Below, one piece after another: positions 35,841 through 43,325 of a stretch of 64,000 nucleotides of DNA (positions are counted from its first letter, which is position 1; the number at the start of each line of letters is the position of its first letter). The notes below the pieces were generated by a model. It ran no database searches. It was not told the origin of the DNA and was given only the letters and a program-made list of their open reading frames with translations. The stretch is from Prostheceraeus crozeri. Its lineage: Eukaryota; Platyhelminthes; Polycladida; Euryleptidae. Location of the stretch: assembly GCA_907163375.1 (NCBI GenBank), contig CAJQUW010010455.1, forward strand, positions 31,471 through 95,470, in the 5' to 3' direction. The position numbers were made by a program, and so were the translations under genes.

Positions 35841-37120
35841 AATGTTTTATCAAAAGATAATTTAAATTTTTTTTCACTAACTATTGATTCATCATCATCA
35901 TCATAAATTGTTTCTTCATCATCATCATAAATTGTTTCTTCATCATCATAAATTACACTTTTTGGTATAGGATGCCCTTCCATGATAGGATACCATTCTC
36001 TTATTGGAATATCTAACTCTAAATTACATCTTTTATCTGATAATAATATAATAGAGAAAAATATTGGTCTTTGATCTCTTTTGGAAAATTTAATAACACC
36101 ACCATAATCTGAATCACTTTTAGTTTTTGTTAAAGATGATAAAATTTTAAATTGATTAGATGTAAATCCTAATTTAAATTTTGTAGACCCGACACATAGT
36201 TGTCTAACAGTATCTTCAACTATACCATCATTATTATTTTCAATTGTAAGAAAATGAAATTTAGATAAATTTTTATAATTACTAATATTTTTATAATCTT
36301 TTTTACCATTTACACCATTTTCAGATGTTTCTGAATCATCATTATTATCATAAGATTCTTTAAGATCGGGCAAAGCCCTAGAATCTTCGGTTCGTTTATT
36401 ATGATTATGATTATGGTCATTGTTAATAGTATAAGGTGTAGACCACATATAAATTTTCTCTTGTTGAGCTAAACCATTTATATAAGATTTTAATAAATTA
36501 ATATTTAAGTTGGAATATAATCCTATATACGTATCATCATCATATCTTTGGGGCATTTCTAATGTTTCTTGTTTATAAATTGTGTCTCTATAATAAACTT
36601 GACATAATAATTCTTCATTATGTTTTTTACTCTCTATGTGAATGTTATATTGATTTTGATCGTCAACAAATAATCTAATTTTTTCTTTCGAAAAAGATTT
36701 TAATTTTTTAACTAATTCTTTAATATTGATATAATTAATAATTTTAGTTTCTATCCAATCAGTATTACTAATTGGTAACACTGCTCTAATAAATCCATAA
36801 ACATTATTATGACCTATTATAACCATATTTTCTTTATTTAATTCAACATGAGCTACATCATTATATTTACTTACAATCTCCATAAATTTAATAAATGGAT
36901 CCCCCGGAAATAAACAATAATTAGTTTCTATAGAAGGTAAACCTTTAGTCTGTTCTCTAAATATTTCGGCTTGTAATTGAAATAAAATATTAACATCTAT
37001 ACATGGATTATTATTATTATTATTATCAAAACATTTATTTTCAAATCCCGTTGATCTCGTCGAATAAGAAGAACAGGATGATGCGGGCGAATATAATTTT
37101 TTTAAATTTGGATTTTCCAT
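35825..37120 (-). CDS. Hypothetical Polinton protein, 431 aa
   Basis: ATG at 37120 after AATAAAAAATAAAAA-type leader on the minus strand. Serine/asparagine-rich start, then two globular parts (about 40-215 and 290-390) separated by a low-complexity linker that contains a translated type A double hairpin (KRTEDSRALPD). C terminus has acidic repeats (YDDDEETIYDDDE). The second part has KLGFTSNQFKIL and GGVIKFSKRD followed by strands; a sliding-clamp-like fold crossed my mind but is not supported well enough to name. The gene is divergent from the fiber-like gene at 37166, so both probably share a promoter region of 45 bases. Confidence 0.6.
   Translation of the reverse strand: MENPNLKKLYSPASSCSSYSTRSTGFENKCFDNNNNNNPCIDVNILFQLQAEIFREQTKGLPSIETNYCLFPGDPFIKFMEIVSKYNDVAHVELNKENMVIIGHNNVYGFIRAVLPISNTDWIETKIINYINIKELVKKLKSFSKEKIRLFVDDQNQYNIHIESKKHNEELLCQVYYRDTIYKQETLEMPQRYDDDTYIGLYSNLNINLLKSYINGLAQQEKIYMWSTPYTINNDHNHNHNKRTEDSRALPDLKESYDNNDDSETSENGVNGKKDYKNISNYKNLSKFHFLTIENNNDGIVEDTVRQLCVGSTKFKLGFTSNQFKILSSLTKTKSDSDYGGVIKFSKRDQRPIFFSIILLSDKRCNLELDIPIREWYPIMEGHPIPKSVIYDDEETIYDDDEETIYDDDDESIVSEKKFKLSFDKTLYDET
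36365..36396 (+). repeat. Double hairpin, type A variant, inside the 431-aa protein
   Basis: GGGC-AAA-GCCC and GAATC-TTC-GGTTC; the last base of the outer pair is changed. Translated as KRTEDSRALPD. Confidence 0.85.
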
Positions 37121-37165
37121 TTTTTATTTTTATTAGAAAAAATTTTATTTTTTTATTGTTAAAAA

Positions 37166-38043
37166 ATGATGTTACCAAATGTTGGTGGAGGTGCATATAT
37201 CCCGAATAATCGTGAATCAGAAATAGAAAATTACATGAAAACTGGAGACGTTTTATCTGGTCCATTACATCTTTCTATTCTTCCGCAACAAAATACAGAG
37301 TTAACAAATAAACAATATGTTGATACACAAATCAATGATTTAAAGGAAAAATATATAAACGATGTTTTGGTTCCACTGATGAATGAATTAAAGTTGCTAA
37401 AACTTAATGACAAATCATTAAACGAAAAATTATTAAAACTTGATAAAAAGGATAGAGAGCTAGAAGCAGATATAGCAAAACTTTTTAAAAAGATTTCTGA
37501 ACAATCAAAAATTTTAATATTACTTTCTATAAAGTTAAAATCTGCAGTCATTAAAAATAAACATCAGATAAAAATGTTAAAAGAACAATTAGAAGATGAA
37601 ATAGAAAAACTACCTGAAAGAATTAAAAAAAATTTAAAGCAGTTACAAACTACATTCCAAAAAAGTGTTGATGAATTAAGTTCTAAAATTACTCAACAAA
37701 TGAAAAAGATGAATAGAATAATAAATGAAGTAAACTCACTTAATGAAAAAGTTGATAAAATGAAAAATCTTAAAATCAATTTAGAAAATGAATTAAAGAA
37801 AAATTTACAAGAAAACTCTAAAGAAATAAAGAACAGTTAGATGCTGTTAAAAGACAATTAGATGTTCTTAAAATTAAGTTAAATGCTCTTAAAACGGCAT
37901 TGAAGATTAATCAGGAGAAAATGCAAGTTAATAGAAAAGAAATTAAAGTACATCACACGCTGCTTGACGCAATAGATAAAGTGCAACAGGCAATTAATAA
38001 AGTTATCTCGAAGTTGTTGTCCATTCACAAACGTAAATCTTAA
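37166..38043 (+). CDS. Fiber-like coiled-coil protein with a frameshift
   Basis: ATG 37166 opens MMLPNVGGGAYIP, then NYMKTGDVLSGPLHLSILP and ELTNKQYVDTQI. G-D-x-L-S/T-G-P-L-x-L ... N-K-x-Y-V-D is the hallmark of viral and phage fiber or tail-fiber shafts. Residues ~60-224 are an unbroken coiled coil. The frame ends at TAG 37838-37840, but a shifted frame from 37831 to TAA 38041-38043 continues the heptads (LDAVKRQLDVLKIKLNALK) for 70 residues. An indel near 37825-37831 therefore truncates the protein; no slippery heptamer fits. It would be a trimeric attachment or spike protein. Confidence 0.65.
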
Positions 38044-38085
38044 CACGTAGATATTTTTCCCAAAAGTCAAATTTAATCCTAAAAA

Positions 38086-38607
38086 ATGCCTATAATTTAT
38101 AAACACAATCTTAAACATTTTGCATCAAATAATAAAATTGCTCATGAACCATCTATGAAACCTGTGTACCATTATGATAGTGTAGAAACTGTCGGAACAC
38201 AAAAGTTCCTAGGCACCGCAGGTGCCGTCCAAAAAGAAGGGGATGGCATCTTTTCTGGTATTGGTAGTATCGTTAACTTAATTAAAAATAATAAAGATTT
38301 GATTACATCTGCTGCAAAAGGAGCAGCTGCTATAGGTAGTACAGCTAGTGCAATATCAAATGCTGTTAAGTCTCAAAACGAATTAAAACAACTAGAAGCT
38401 ATTCGTAAACTTAGGAATGATTCTGAAGAACTAAAAAAATTAAAAAAACTTTCAGAGGAAACAAAAAACAAAATTGCTAACATAGCTGTGGAGGGTGATA
38501 GTAAACAAAATGAAAAAACAATTGAAGAAATAAGAGGTAATGGCGTGAGTAGCAACCTTCGGTTTAACCAGCAAAGCTGTAGCGGAGCTGGTCTAGCAAA
38601 ATTCTAA
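38086..38607 (+). CDS. Virion-type protein with hydrophobic helix (pVI-like)
   Basis: ATG 38086, 173 residues. After a basic start, GDGIFSGIGSIVNLIKNNKD and SAAKGAAAIGSTASAISNAV form an amphipathic/hydrophobic helix pair, then a charged coiled coil. The layout (G-x-G-hydrophobic helix before a coiled coil, just upstream of the major capsid gene) parallels the 9857 gene of element 1 and adenovirus-type membrane-active proteins. Two GC-rich hairpin clusters are translated inside it: VGTQKFLGTAGAV and, at the end, SSNLRFNQQSCSGAG. Confidence 0.6.
   Translation: MPIIYKHNLKHFASNNKIAHEPSMKPVYHYDSVETVGTQKFLGTAGAVQKEGDGIFSGIGSIVNLIKNNKDLITSAAKGAAAIGSTASAISNAVKSQNELKQLEAIRKLRNDSEELKKLKKLSEETKNKIANIAVEGDSKQNEKTIEEIRGNGVSSNLRFNQQSCSGAGLAKF
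38191..38229 (+). repeat. Double hairpin inside the pVI-like gene
   Basis: GGAAC-(6)-GTTCC, linker TA, GGCACC-GCA-GGTGCC. Confidence 0.75.
38551..38594 (+). repeat. Hairpin cluster at the end of the pVI-like gene
   Basis: Three short stems in a row: AACC-TTC-GGTT, CAGC-AAA-GCTG, AGC-GGA-GCT. Confidence 0.65.
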
Positions 38608-38720
38608 AATATATTTTTTAGTAAAATTTTTTTTAGTAAAATTTTTTTAGTAAAATTTTTTAGTAAAATTTTTTTTAGTAAAATTATTTAAGTAAAATTA
38701 TTTTAGCAGAATTTTTTCTG
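38608..38720. repeat. AT-rich TAGTAAAATTTTTTT repeats
   Basis: Irregular copies of TTTAGTAAAATTT fill the gap before the major capsid gene. Confidence 0.8.
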
Positions 38721-38761
38721 TCTGTGAGAAAAAACAAAAAGTCAAATTATTTTTTATAAAA

Positions 38762-40096
38762 ATGTCTTCGCTTATCGAAAATAAATTTAGATTAGACGAT
38801 CCTCCGTTCGTCAGTTATAATCAAAAAAAGAATGACTATATAAGAATTGCTATGAATCCCGGATCTTCCAGTAGAGTAAACACTGGAGGTGATTTAATTT
38901 TTGAAGTTGATAATCAGCAGAGCTATTTATATTTACCTGATTCATTTTTACACTGTGAATATTCTTTATATAGTGATGCTAATTTTACAACACCATCACC
39001 AGATACCGATAATATTACACTAGAGAATAATTTTTTCCCAAGTTTATTTACACAAATGCGTTTAGATGTTGCAACTCAAAATATAGAAACAATAAGTGAT
39101 TCTCCAGGTGTAATTGATACAATGCTTAGATTTATAACAATTGGTGAAAATAATAAAAAGTATGAAATCGAAGGTTGGTTTCCTGATACTAATGATGGTA
39201 TAATTGTTGATGATTTAACTCACGCTGGAACAGATGCAGCAGGAATTGCGAAAGATGTAGAAAATATTGCAAAACATTTAAATAAAACAAATAATGAAGC
39301 ATATAAAGAAAGACGTGAATTTAACAAGAAAAGTAAACAGACAGTTAATTGGTCATTGTCTCCATTATTCGGATATTTAGATTATGATAAAATATCATAT
39401 CAATTAAAATTTAAATTAATAATTCATCGTACAGCAAATAATGAATTAATCTTTTTTGGTAATACTGGAAAAAAAGCATATTTAAAAATTGATAGACTTG
39501 AATGGTGGATTAAGCATATTACTCCTAGTTTAGAGATTGAAACAGCTATTGCAAAAAGATTAAATACTAACAAACCAATTCCAGTTAATTTTCTAAAGAG
39601 AACTGCTAGTTCAGTAACTTTTTCCGAACAAAGATTTAACTGGCATTTTACTAGAACTGCGAATACTCCAAGATATTTATTACTAACATTTCAAAGAAAT
39701 AATTCTCCAAGTTTTGATAAGAACAATAATATTTTTCATATTAATACAATTCGAAGTTTACAAGTTTCATTAAATCAAACTCGATATCCAATTGATCCAT
39801 TAAGATTCGATGATACCAATAATCAATTTATGGAAGGATATGATTCTTATAGAAATCTTTGTATAGAATTTGGAGTTGAACCACAATTAACTCCTGGAGA
39901 TTGGAGACATTTATATCCAATTTTCTGTTTCGATTTAAGTGCACAATCTGAAGATATTATTAAAAATGGTTGTGATGTAACAATTAATATTGAAAAAAAA
40001 GATTCCACAACTTCATTGATGGCTTATGGTTTATTGCTAGAAGATGCAAAATATTCTATTGAAGTTCTTAATGGGAAGATGGTTAGGATCGGCTAA
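38762..40096 (+). CDS. Major capsid protein, double jelly-roll (hexon-like)
   Basis: ATG 38762 after TTTTATAAAA; 444 residues. It opens with IENKFRLDDPPFVSYNQKKN and DLIFEVDNQQSYLYLPDSFL, then first jelly-roll strands. The second roll includes YDKISYQLKFKLIIHRTANN, KIDRLEWWIKHITPSLEIE, YLLLTFQRNN, IRSLQVSLNQTRYPIDPLRF and the C-terminal IFCFDLSAQSE ... VTINIEKK. This matches the cnidarian-type adintovirus/Polinton capsid lineage and differs clearly from the element 1 capsid. The stop TAA lies within a type B double hairpin. Intact. Confidence 0.85.
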   Translation: MSSLIENKFRLDDPPFVSYNQKKNDYIRIAMNPGSSSRVNTGGDLIFEVDNQQSYLYLPDSFLHCEYSLYSDANFTTPSPDTDNITLENNFFPSLFTQMRLDVATQNIETISDSPGVIDTMLRFITIGENNKKYEIEGWFPDTNDGIIVDDLTHAGTDAAGIAKDVENIAKHLNKTNNEAYKERREFNKKSKQTVNWSLSPLFGYLDYDKISYQLKFKLIIHRTANNELIFFGNTGKKAYLKIDRLEWWIKHITPSLEIETAIAKRLNTNKPIPVNFLKRTASSVTFSEQRFNWHFTRTANTPRYLLLTFQRNNSPSFDKNNNIFHINTIRSLQVSLNQTRYPIDPLRFDDTNNQFMEGYDSYRNLCIEFGVEPQLTPGDWRHLYPIFCFDLSAQSEDIIKNGCDVTINIEKKDSTTSLMAYGLLLEDAKYSIEVLNGKMVRIG

Positions 40097-40119
40097 AGCC
40101 AGAGGAGCTTCGCTCCGAT
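40088..40119 (+). repeat. Double hairpin, type B, providing the capsid stop codon
   Basis: Perfect 32-bp type B unit; the TAA in its first stem loop (GGC TAA AGCC) ends the major capsid frame. Confidence 0.9.
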
Positions 40120-40150
40120 AGGTTAGTAACCTGAGGTCCTTTGGTCCGAT
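40118..40150 (+). repeat. Double hairpin in tandem with the previous
   Basis: ATA, GGTTA-G-TAACC, TGA, GGTCC-TTT-GGTCC (one mismatch), GAT; it shares the GAT boundary with its neighbours. Confidence 0.75.
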
Positions 40151-40180
40151 AGGCTAAAGCCCAAGACTTCGTCGTTTAAT
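40149..40180 (+). repeat. Third double hairpin in the same cluster
   Basis: GGCT-AA-AGCC, CAA, GAC-TTC-GTC; outer end decayed. Confidence 0.7.
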
Positions 40181-40395
40181 TAATTTAATTTTTTTGATAA
40201 CTTAAAAATTTTTCATAACTAGAATAGATTAAAAAATTCTTAACTTAAAAATTTTTTCATAACTAGAATAGATTTAAATTTTTTGATAACTTTAAATTCT
40301 TAACTTAAAATTTTTTCATAACTAGAATAGATTTAAATTTTTGATAACTTAAAATTTTTTCATAACTAGAATAGATTTAAATTTTTGATAACTTA
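40181..40395. repeat. AT-rich ~50-bp tandem repeat
   Basis: Four to five copies of CATAACTAGAATAGATTTAAA-type units with GATAACTTAAA spacers precede the next gene. Confidence 0.85.
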
Positions 40396-40412
40396 AATTT
40401 TTTTTATTAAAA

Positions 40413-40898
40413 ATGTCGCAAGCGAAAAGTAATATTAATAATAAAACTGTTGAATTAAAATTACGTAATATTGTTGACAAAAATACCCCTAAAACTATTA
40501 CGATTAATAAAAAAAAGTATTATATAAGTAAACCAATGATAGAGAATATTCAATTACAAGAAGAAAAGAATGGCGGGATTCTCCCATTAATTCCCCTAAT
40601 AATAGGTGGCATAGCAGCTGCAGGAAGTGTTGCAGGTGGGACAGCTGGTATTGTCCAAGCAGTAAATAAAAATAAATCAGAGAAGGCAGCATTAGAAGAA
40701 CAAAAACGTCATAATAGAGAGTTAGAGAAAGTTGCTAGGGGAGAAGGAATAGTAGATAATTTTATTAGTAAATTAAAATTAGTTGATGAAGGAAAACGAG
40801 TTCTTAAAAATATTCTCCACAATGTTGATGATTTAATTGAAATTAAAGAAACTAAAGATGGTTCTGGAATATATCTAAGTCCTAGTATGATAAGGTAA
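40413..40898 (+). CDS. Small virion-type protein with NGGILPLIPL hydrophobic segment
   Basis: ATG 40413 after TTTTATTAAAA; 161 residues. Basic start, then GGILPLIPLIIGGIAAAGSV and GGTAGIVQAVNKNKSEKAAL, then EEQKRHNRELEKVARGEGI. The K/N-GG-hydrophobic segment followed by an A-rich helix and RHN-x-E/M block is a well repeated adintovirus/Polinton small-protein pattern (adenovirus pX-like comparisons have been made). It is the counterpart of the 6844 gene. The stop codon TAA is inside a double hairpin (40890-40922). Confidence 0.65.
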   Translation: MSQAKSNINNKTVELKLRNIVDKNTPKTITINKKKYYISKPMIENIQLQEEKNGGILPLIPLIIGGIAAAGSVAGGTAGIVQAVNKNKSEKAALEEQKRHNRELEKVARGEGIVDNFISKLKLVDEGKRVLKNILHNVDDLIEIKETKDGSGIYLSPSMIR

Positions 40899-40922
40899 TA
40901 ACCTCAGAACCTTTGGTTCTTT
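40890..40922 (+). repeat. Double hairpin providing the stop of the 40413 gene
   Basis: AGGT-AATA-ACCT, linker CA, GAACC-TTT-GGTTC. The second stem equals the type A stem with a different loop. Confidence 0.8.
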
Positions 40923-40974
40923 TCGGTAAAACAATTATTTTATTTTATCTTTTAAATTTTTTTTATCTTTTAAA

Positions 40975-42384
40975 ATGAATTCTAAAAATTCCGAAAATTT
41001 AATTAAATTAAAAATTTCTAATTTAGATTTATTGAATTATCTATTAAACAAAAATAAAAACTCAAATTGTAAAATTTATGAAGGTAACGACGACAAACAA
41101 AGTTTGGCTACTACCTACGGTGGTGACATACAAAAAACATTAGAAAACTTTCCTGGATTTATTTGGAGTAAATATTGGAAAGAAAAACATCTTCCTGGTC
41201 ATTCATATACTGGGCCAGGAACTCGATTAGATATAAGACTAGATGAGAATAATAATCCGAAACCAGGTGAAGAACCGATGAATAGAGTAGATGCCGCAGC
41301 TTACAGGCATGATTTAGCTTATCGAAATCATGATCTAAGTTCTCGTCATGCAGCTGATAAGAAGATGATTCAAGAATTAGATAGTATTCAAAATCCTTCC
41401 TTTAGAGAAAGAATTGAAAGAATGTTTGTTAAGAAAGCTTTACAAGCTAAAATATTATTCGGTCAGGGTTTAAATGAAACGACAGCAAAGCTGTCTGAGA
41501 GCAACGCTCGAACTAATAACTCTGAGAGCAACGCTCGAACTAATAACTCTGAGAGCAACGCTCGAACTAATAACTCTGAGAGCAACGCTCGAACCTACGC
41601 GTCTGAAATTCATAAAGAATACAGAAGGCCTAAATATTTATTGAAAGTAAAAGTATTTAATAAAGATGATATTTGGAGTGCTGATCTTATTCATATGCCG
41701 AATGAAAGGGACTACAAATACGCATTGACCGTTATAGATTTATATACACGATACGCTTGGGTAAAGCCTTTAAAAAAGAAAAGTGGTCTATCAGTTAAAT
41801 ATGCGTTTGAAGAAATCTTTAAAGAAAGTAATAGAAAGCCAAGGAAATTGTTTGTTGATAAAGGGTCGGAATTTTATAACCGAAACGTTCAGCAACTATT
41901 TGAAACTGTTTATTCAACTGAAAACGCTGGAAAAGCTGTAGTGATAGAAAGATTCAATCGGACGTTAAAAAATAAATTATTCAAGAAATTTACTGAGCAA
42001 AAAAATCAGAAATGGTTGAAGATATTACCAGGAATTGTAGAAGAGTACAATAATAAAGTTCATTCTGGTATTGAAGAAACTCCAAAGAATGCTTCTGACG
42101 ACCCTGATTTGATACGAAAGAAAATATTCGAGAATAATAATTTGAATGAGAGTAATCCGAATTTGCAGAAACTTAAGCCGAAATTTAAAATTGGAGATAG
42201 AGTTAGAAAATTTAAATATAAGAATAAATTTGAAAAAGGCTTTGTTGGCTATTGGACTAAAGAAATATTTGAAATTTGTAAAATAAATCCAACTTATCCG
42301 TTTACTTATGAAATTAAAGATTTAGATAATGAGGATATCAGAGGCCGTTTTTATCAAAATGAATTACAACGAACTGAGCTTTAG
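40975..42384 (+). CDS. PLA2-like domain fused to Polinton integrase
   Basis: ATG 40975 after ATCTTTTAAA; 469 residues. Residues ~60-135 are a parvovirus-type phospholipase A2 domain: calcium loop YTGPGT (78-83) and catalytic pair in VDAAAYRHDLAYRNHD (H112-D113). Residues 172-209 are a repeated linker (SESNARTNN units) encoded by tandem hairpins. Residues ~210-469 are a retroviral-type integrase core: D237 (IWSADLI), D295 (FVDKGSEF) and E325 (VVIERFNRT), then an SH3-like end (KIGDRVRKFKYKN). PLA2 helps capsid escape from endosomes and integrase inserts the genome; they are normally separate proteins. No intervening stop exists. The D-E gap is 29 residues against 33 in element 1. Confidence 0.88.
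   Translation: MNSKNSENLIKLKISNLDLLNYLLNKNKNSNCKIYEGNDDKQSLATTYGGDIQKTLENFPGFIWSKYWKEKHLPGHSYTGPGTRLDIRLDENNNPKPGEEPMNRVDAAAYRHDLAYRNHDLSSRHAADKKMIQELDSIQNPSFRERIERMFVKKALQAKILFGQGLNETTAKLSESNARTNNSESNARTNNSESNARTNNSESNARTYASEIHKEYRRPKYLLKVKVFNKDDIWSADLIHMPNERDYKYALTVIDLYTRYAWVKPLKKKSGLSVKYAFEEIFKESNRKPRKLFVDKGSEFYNRNVQQLFETVYSTENAGKAVVIERFNRTLKNKLFKKFTEQKNQKWLKILPGIVEEYNNKVHSGIEETPKNASDDPDLIRKKIFENNNLNESNPNLQKLKPKFKIGDRVRKFKYKNKFEKGFVGYWTKEIFEICKINPTYPFTYEIKDLDNEDIRGRFYQNELQRTEL
41481..41594 (+). repeat. Tandem hairpin repeat forming the PLA2-integrase linker
   Basis: GACAGC-AAA-GCTGTC, then 27-bp units (41494, 41521, 41548, partial 41575), each containing GAGC-AAC-GCTC. Codon-phased nine-residue repeats SESNARTNN result. 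Confidence 0.9.
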
Positions 42385-42388
42385 CTTT

Positions 42389-42835
42389 TTAATTATCATT
42401 ATTATTATTATTATTTTTATTATTCAATTCTAACATAATATCAAGAAATGATACTCCTTTTTGTAATTTAAATAAAACATAAAGACATAATTGGCCACAA
42501 TAAGTTGTTCCCGGTTTTTGAATTTGAAATGTATTATAAATTCCATTGCCAAGTATTTCTCTTACTTCATTCGTAGGTGGAAGCCCGTATGAGTCAAAAT
42601 AATAATTATCTCCGTTTTTACTAAAGATACCTGCTGACCAATGTACGCCGTTTTGGTCTGAAGTGTGAAGATTCGTTATGAAATTTACAGTTGGCCTATT
42701 TTTGATCAATTGTAATTCGTCTCTCATTAGGACATGAAAATTCTTTATTCCCAATTGATGTGCGATTTTCTTTAGATCAAAATTCGTTGTTGTTTCTGTT
42801 CCATATAATTTAAAAAACTCCTTTATGTTGTTCAT
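42389..42835 (-). CDS. Adenain-type maturation protease, intact
   Basis: ATG at 42835 after TTATTATAAA on the minus strand; 148 residues. Catalytic set: H65 (NGVHWSAGI), D81 (YYFDSYG), Q106 and C113 (KPGTTYCGQLCLYVL) with Q-x6-C spacing. It cleaves capsid precursor proteins during maturation. The C terminus is a run of asparagines from an ATT/ATA repeat. Unlike the element 1 copy, the domain is complete. It is convergent with the integrase gene, with only five bases between stops. Confidence 0.88.
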   Translation of the reverse strand: MNNIKEFFKLYGTETTTNFDLKKIAHQLGIKNFHVLMRDELQLIKNRPTVNFITNLHTSDQNGVHWSAGIFSKNGDNYYFDSYGLPPTNEVREILGNGIYNTFQIQKPGTTYCGQLCLYVLFKLQKGVSFLDIMLELNNKNNNNNNDN

Positions 42836-43152
42836 TTTATAATAAAAAAATTTCTTAAGGGACGCCGGAGTAGGATTTGCTGGTTATATATTCCACGTCT
42901 TACAAATGTCTAAGTGGGTGTAGCAGCTGTTTGTTCTTTCATACATTGTTTCCTTTCAAATGTTTGAGTGGGAAGTCACAGCTCTTTACACTGAAATGCC
43001 TTTTATTCATAAATGCGAGAAGCAGATGTTCTCTACAATTGAGTGTTCATCTGAGTGCAAAGCAGTAGATAAATTGTAAGAACGCCAGGAGCGGTCATGA
43101 TTTGAGCAAGAAAATGATCATAATCACAAATTTGAAATTCTCAACTTTTATG
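42836..43152. other. Right noncoding part of element 2
   Basis: Two imperfect ~60-bp direct copies starting CAAATGTCTAAGTGGG (about 42903) and CAAATGTTTGAGTGGG (about 42957). Base composition is less A+T-rich than the rest of the element. No gene. Confidence 0.5.
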
Positions 43153-43197
43153 ATTTTCGGTGTCCTGGAACGGTCATGATTTTGGGGGCGGGTGAAA

Positions 43198-43229
43198 ATC
43201 GAACCGAAGGTTCTAGGGCTTCGCCCGAT
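43198..43229 (-). repeat. Double hairpin, type A (right TIR)
   Basis: Perfect copy, complement of 27217-27248. Confidence 0.9.
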
Positions 43230-43293
43230 TGTAATTCTCAAATTTTGAGATTTTGAAAAATTTGAAAAATTGGGTATTTTTAAAAACGCCCAA

Positions 43294-43325
43294 ATCGGAG
43301 CGAAGCTCCTCTGGCTTTAGCCGAT
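43294..43325 (-). repeat. Double hairpin, type B (right TIR)
   Basis: Perfect copy, complement of 27121-27152. Confidence 0.9.

Noticed and set aside
35825..37120. Sliding clamp (PCNA-like) identity for the 431-aa protein
   Set aside because: Only a short GGVIKFS-type strand similarity; not enough to name it without structure prediction.
37825..37840. Programmed -1 frameshift in the fiber-like gene
   Set aside because: No X-XXY-YYZ heptamer in the right phase at the junction; a simple indel is more likely.
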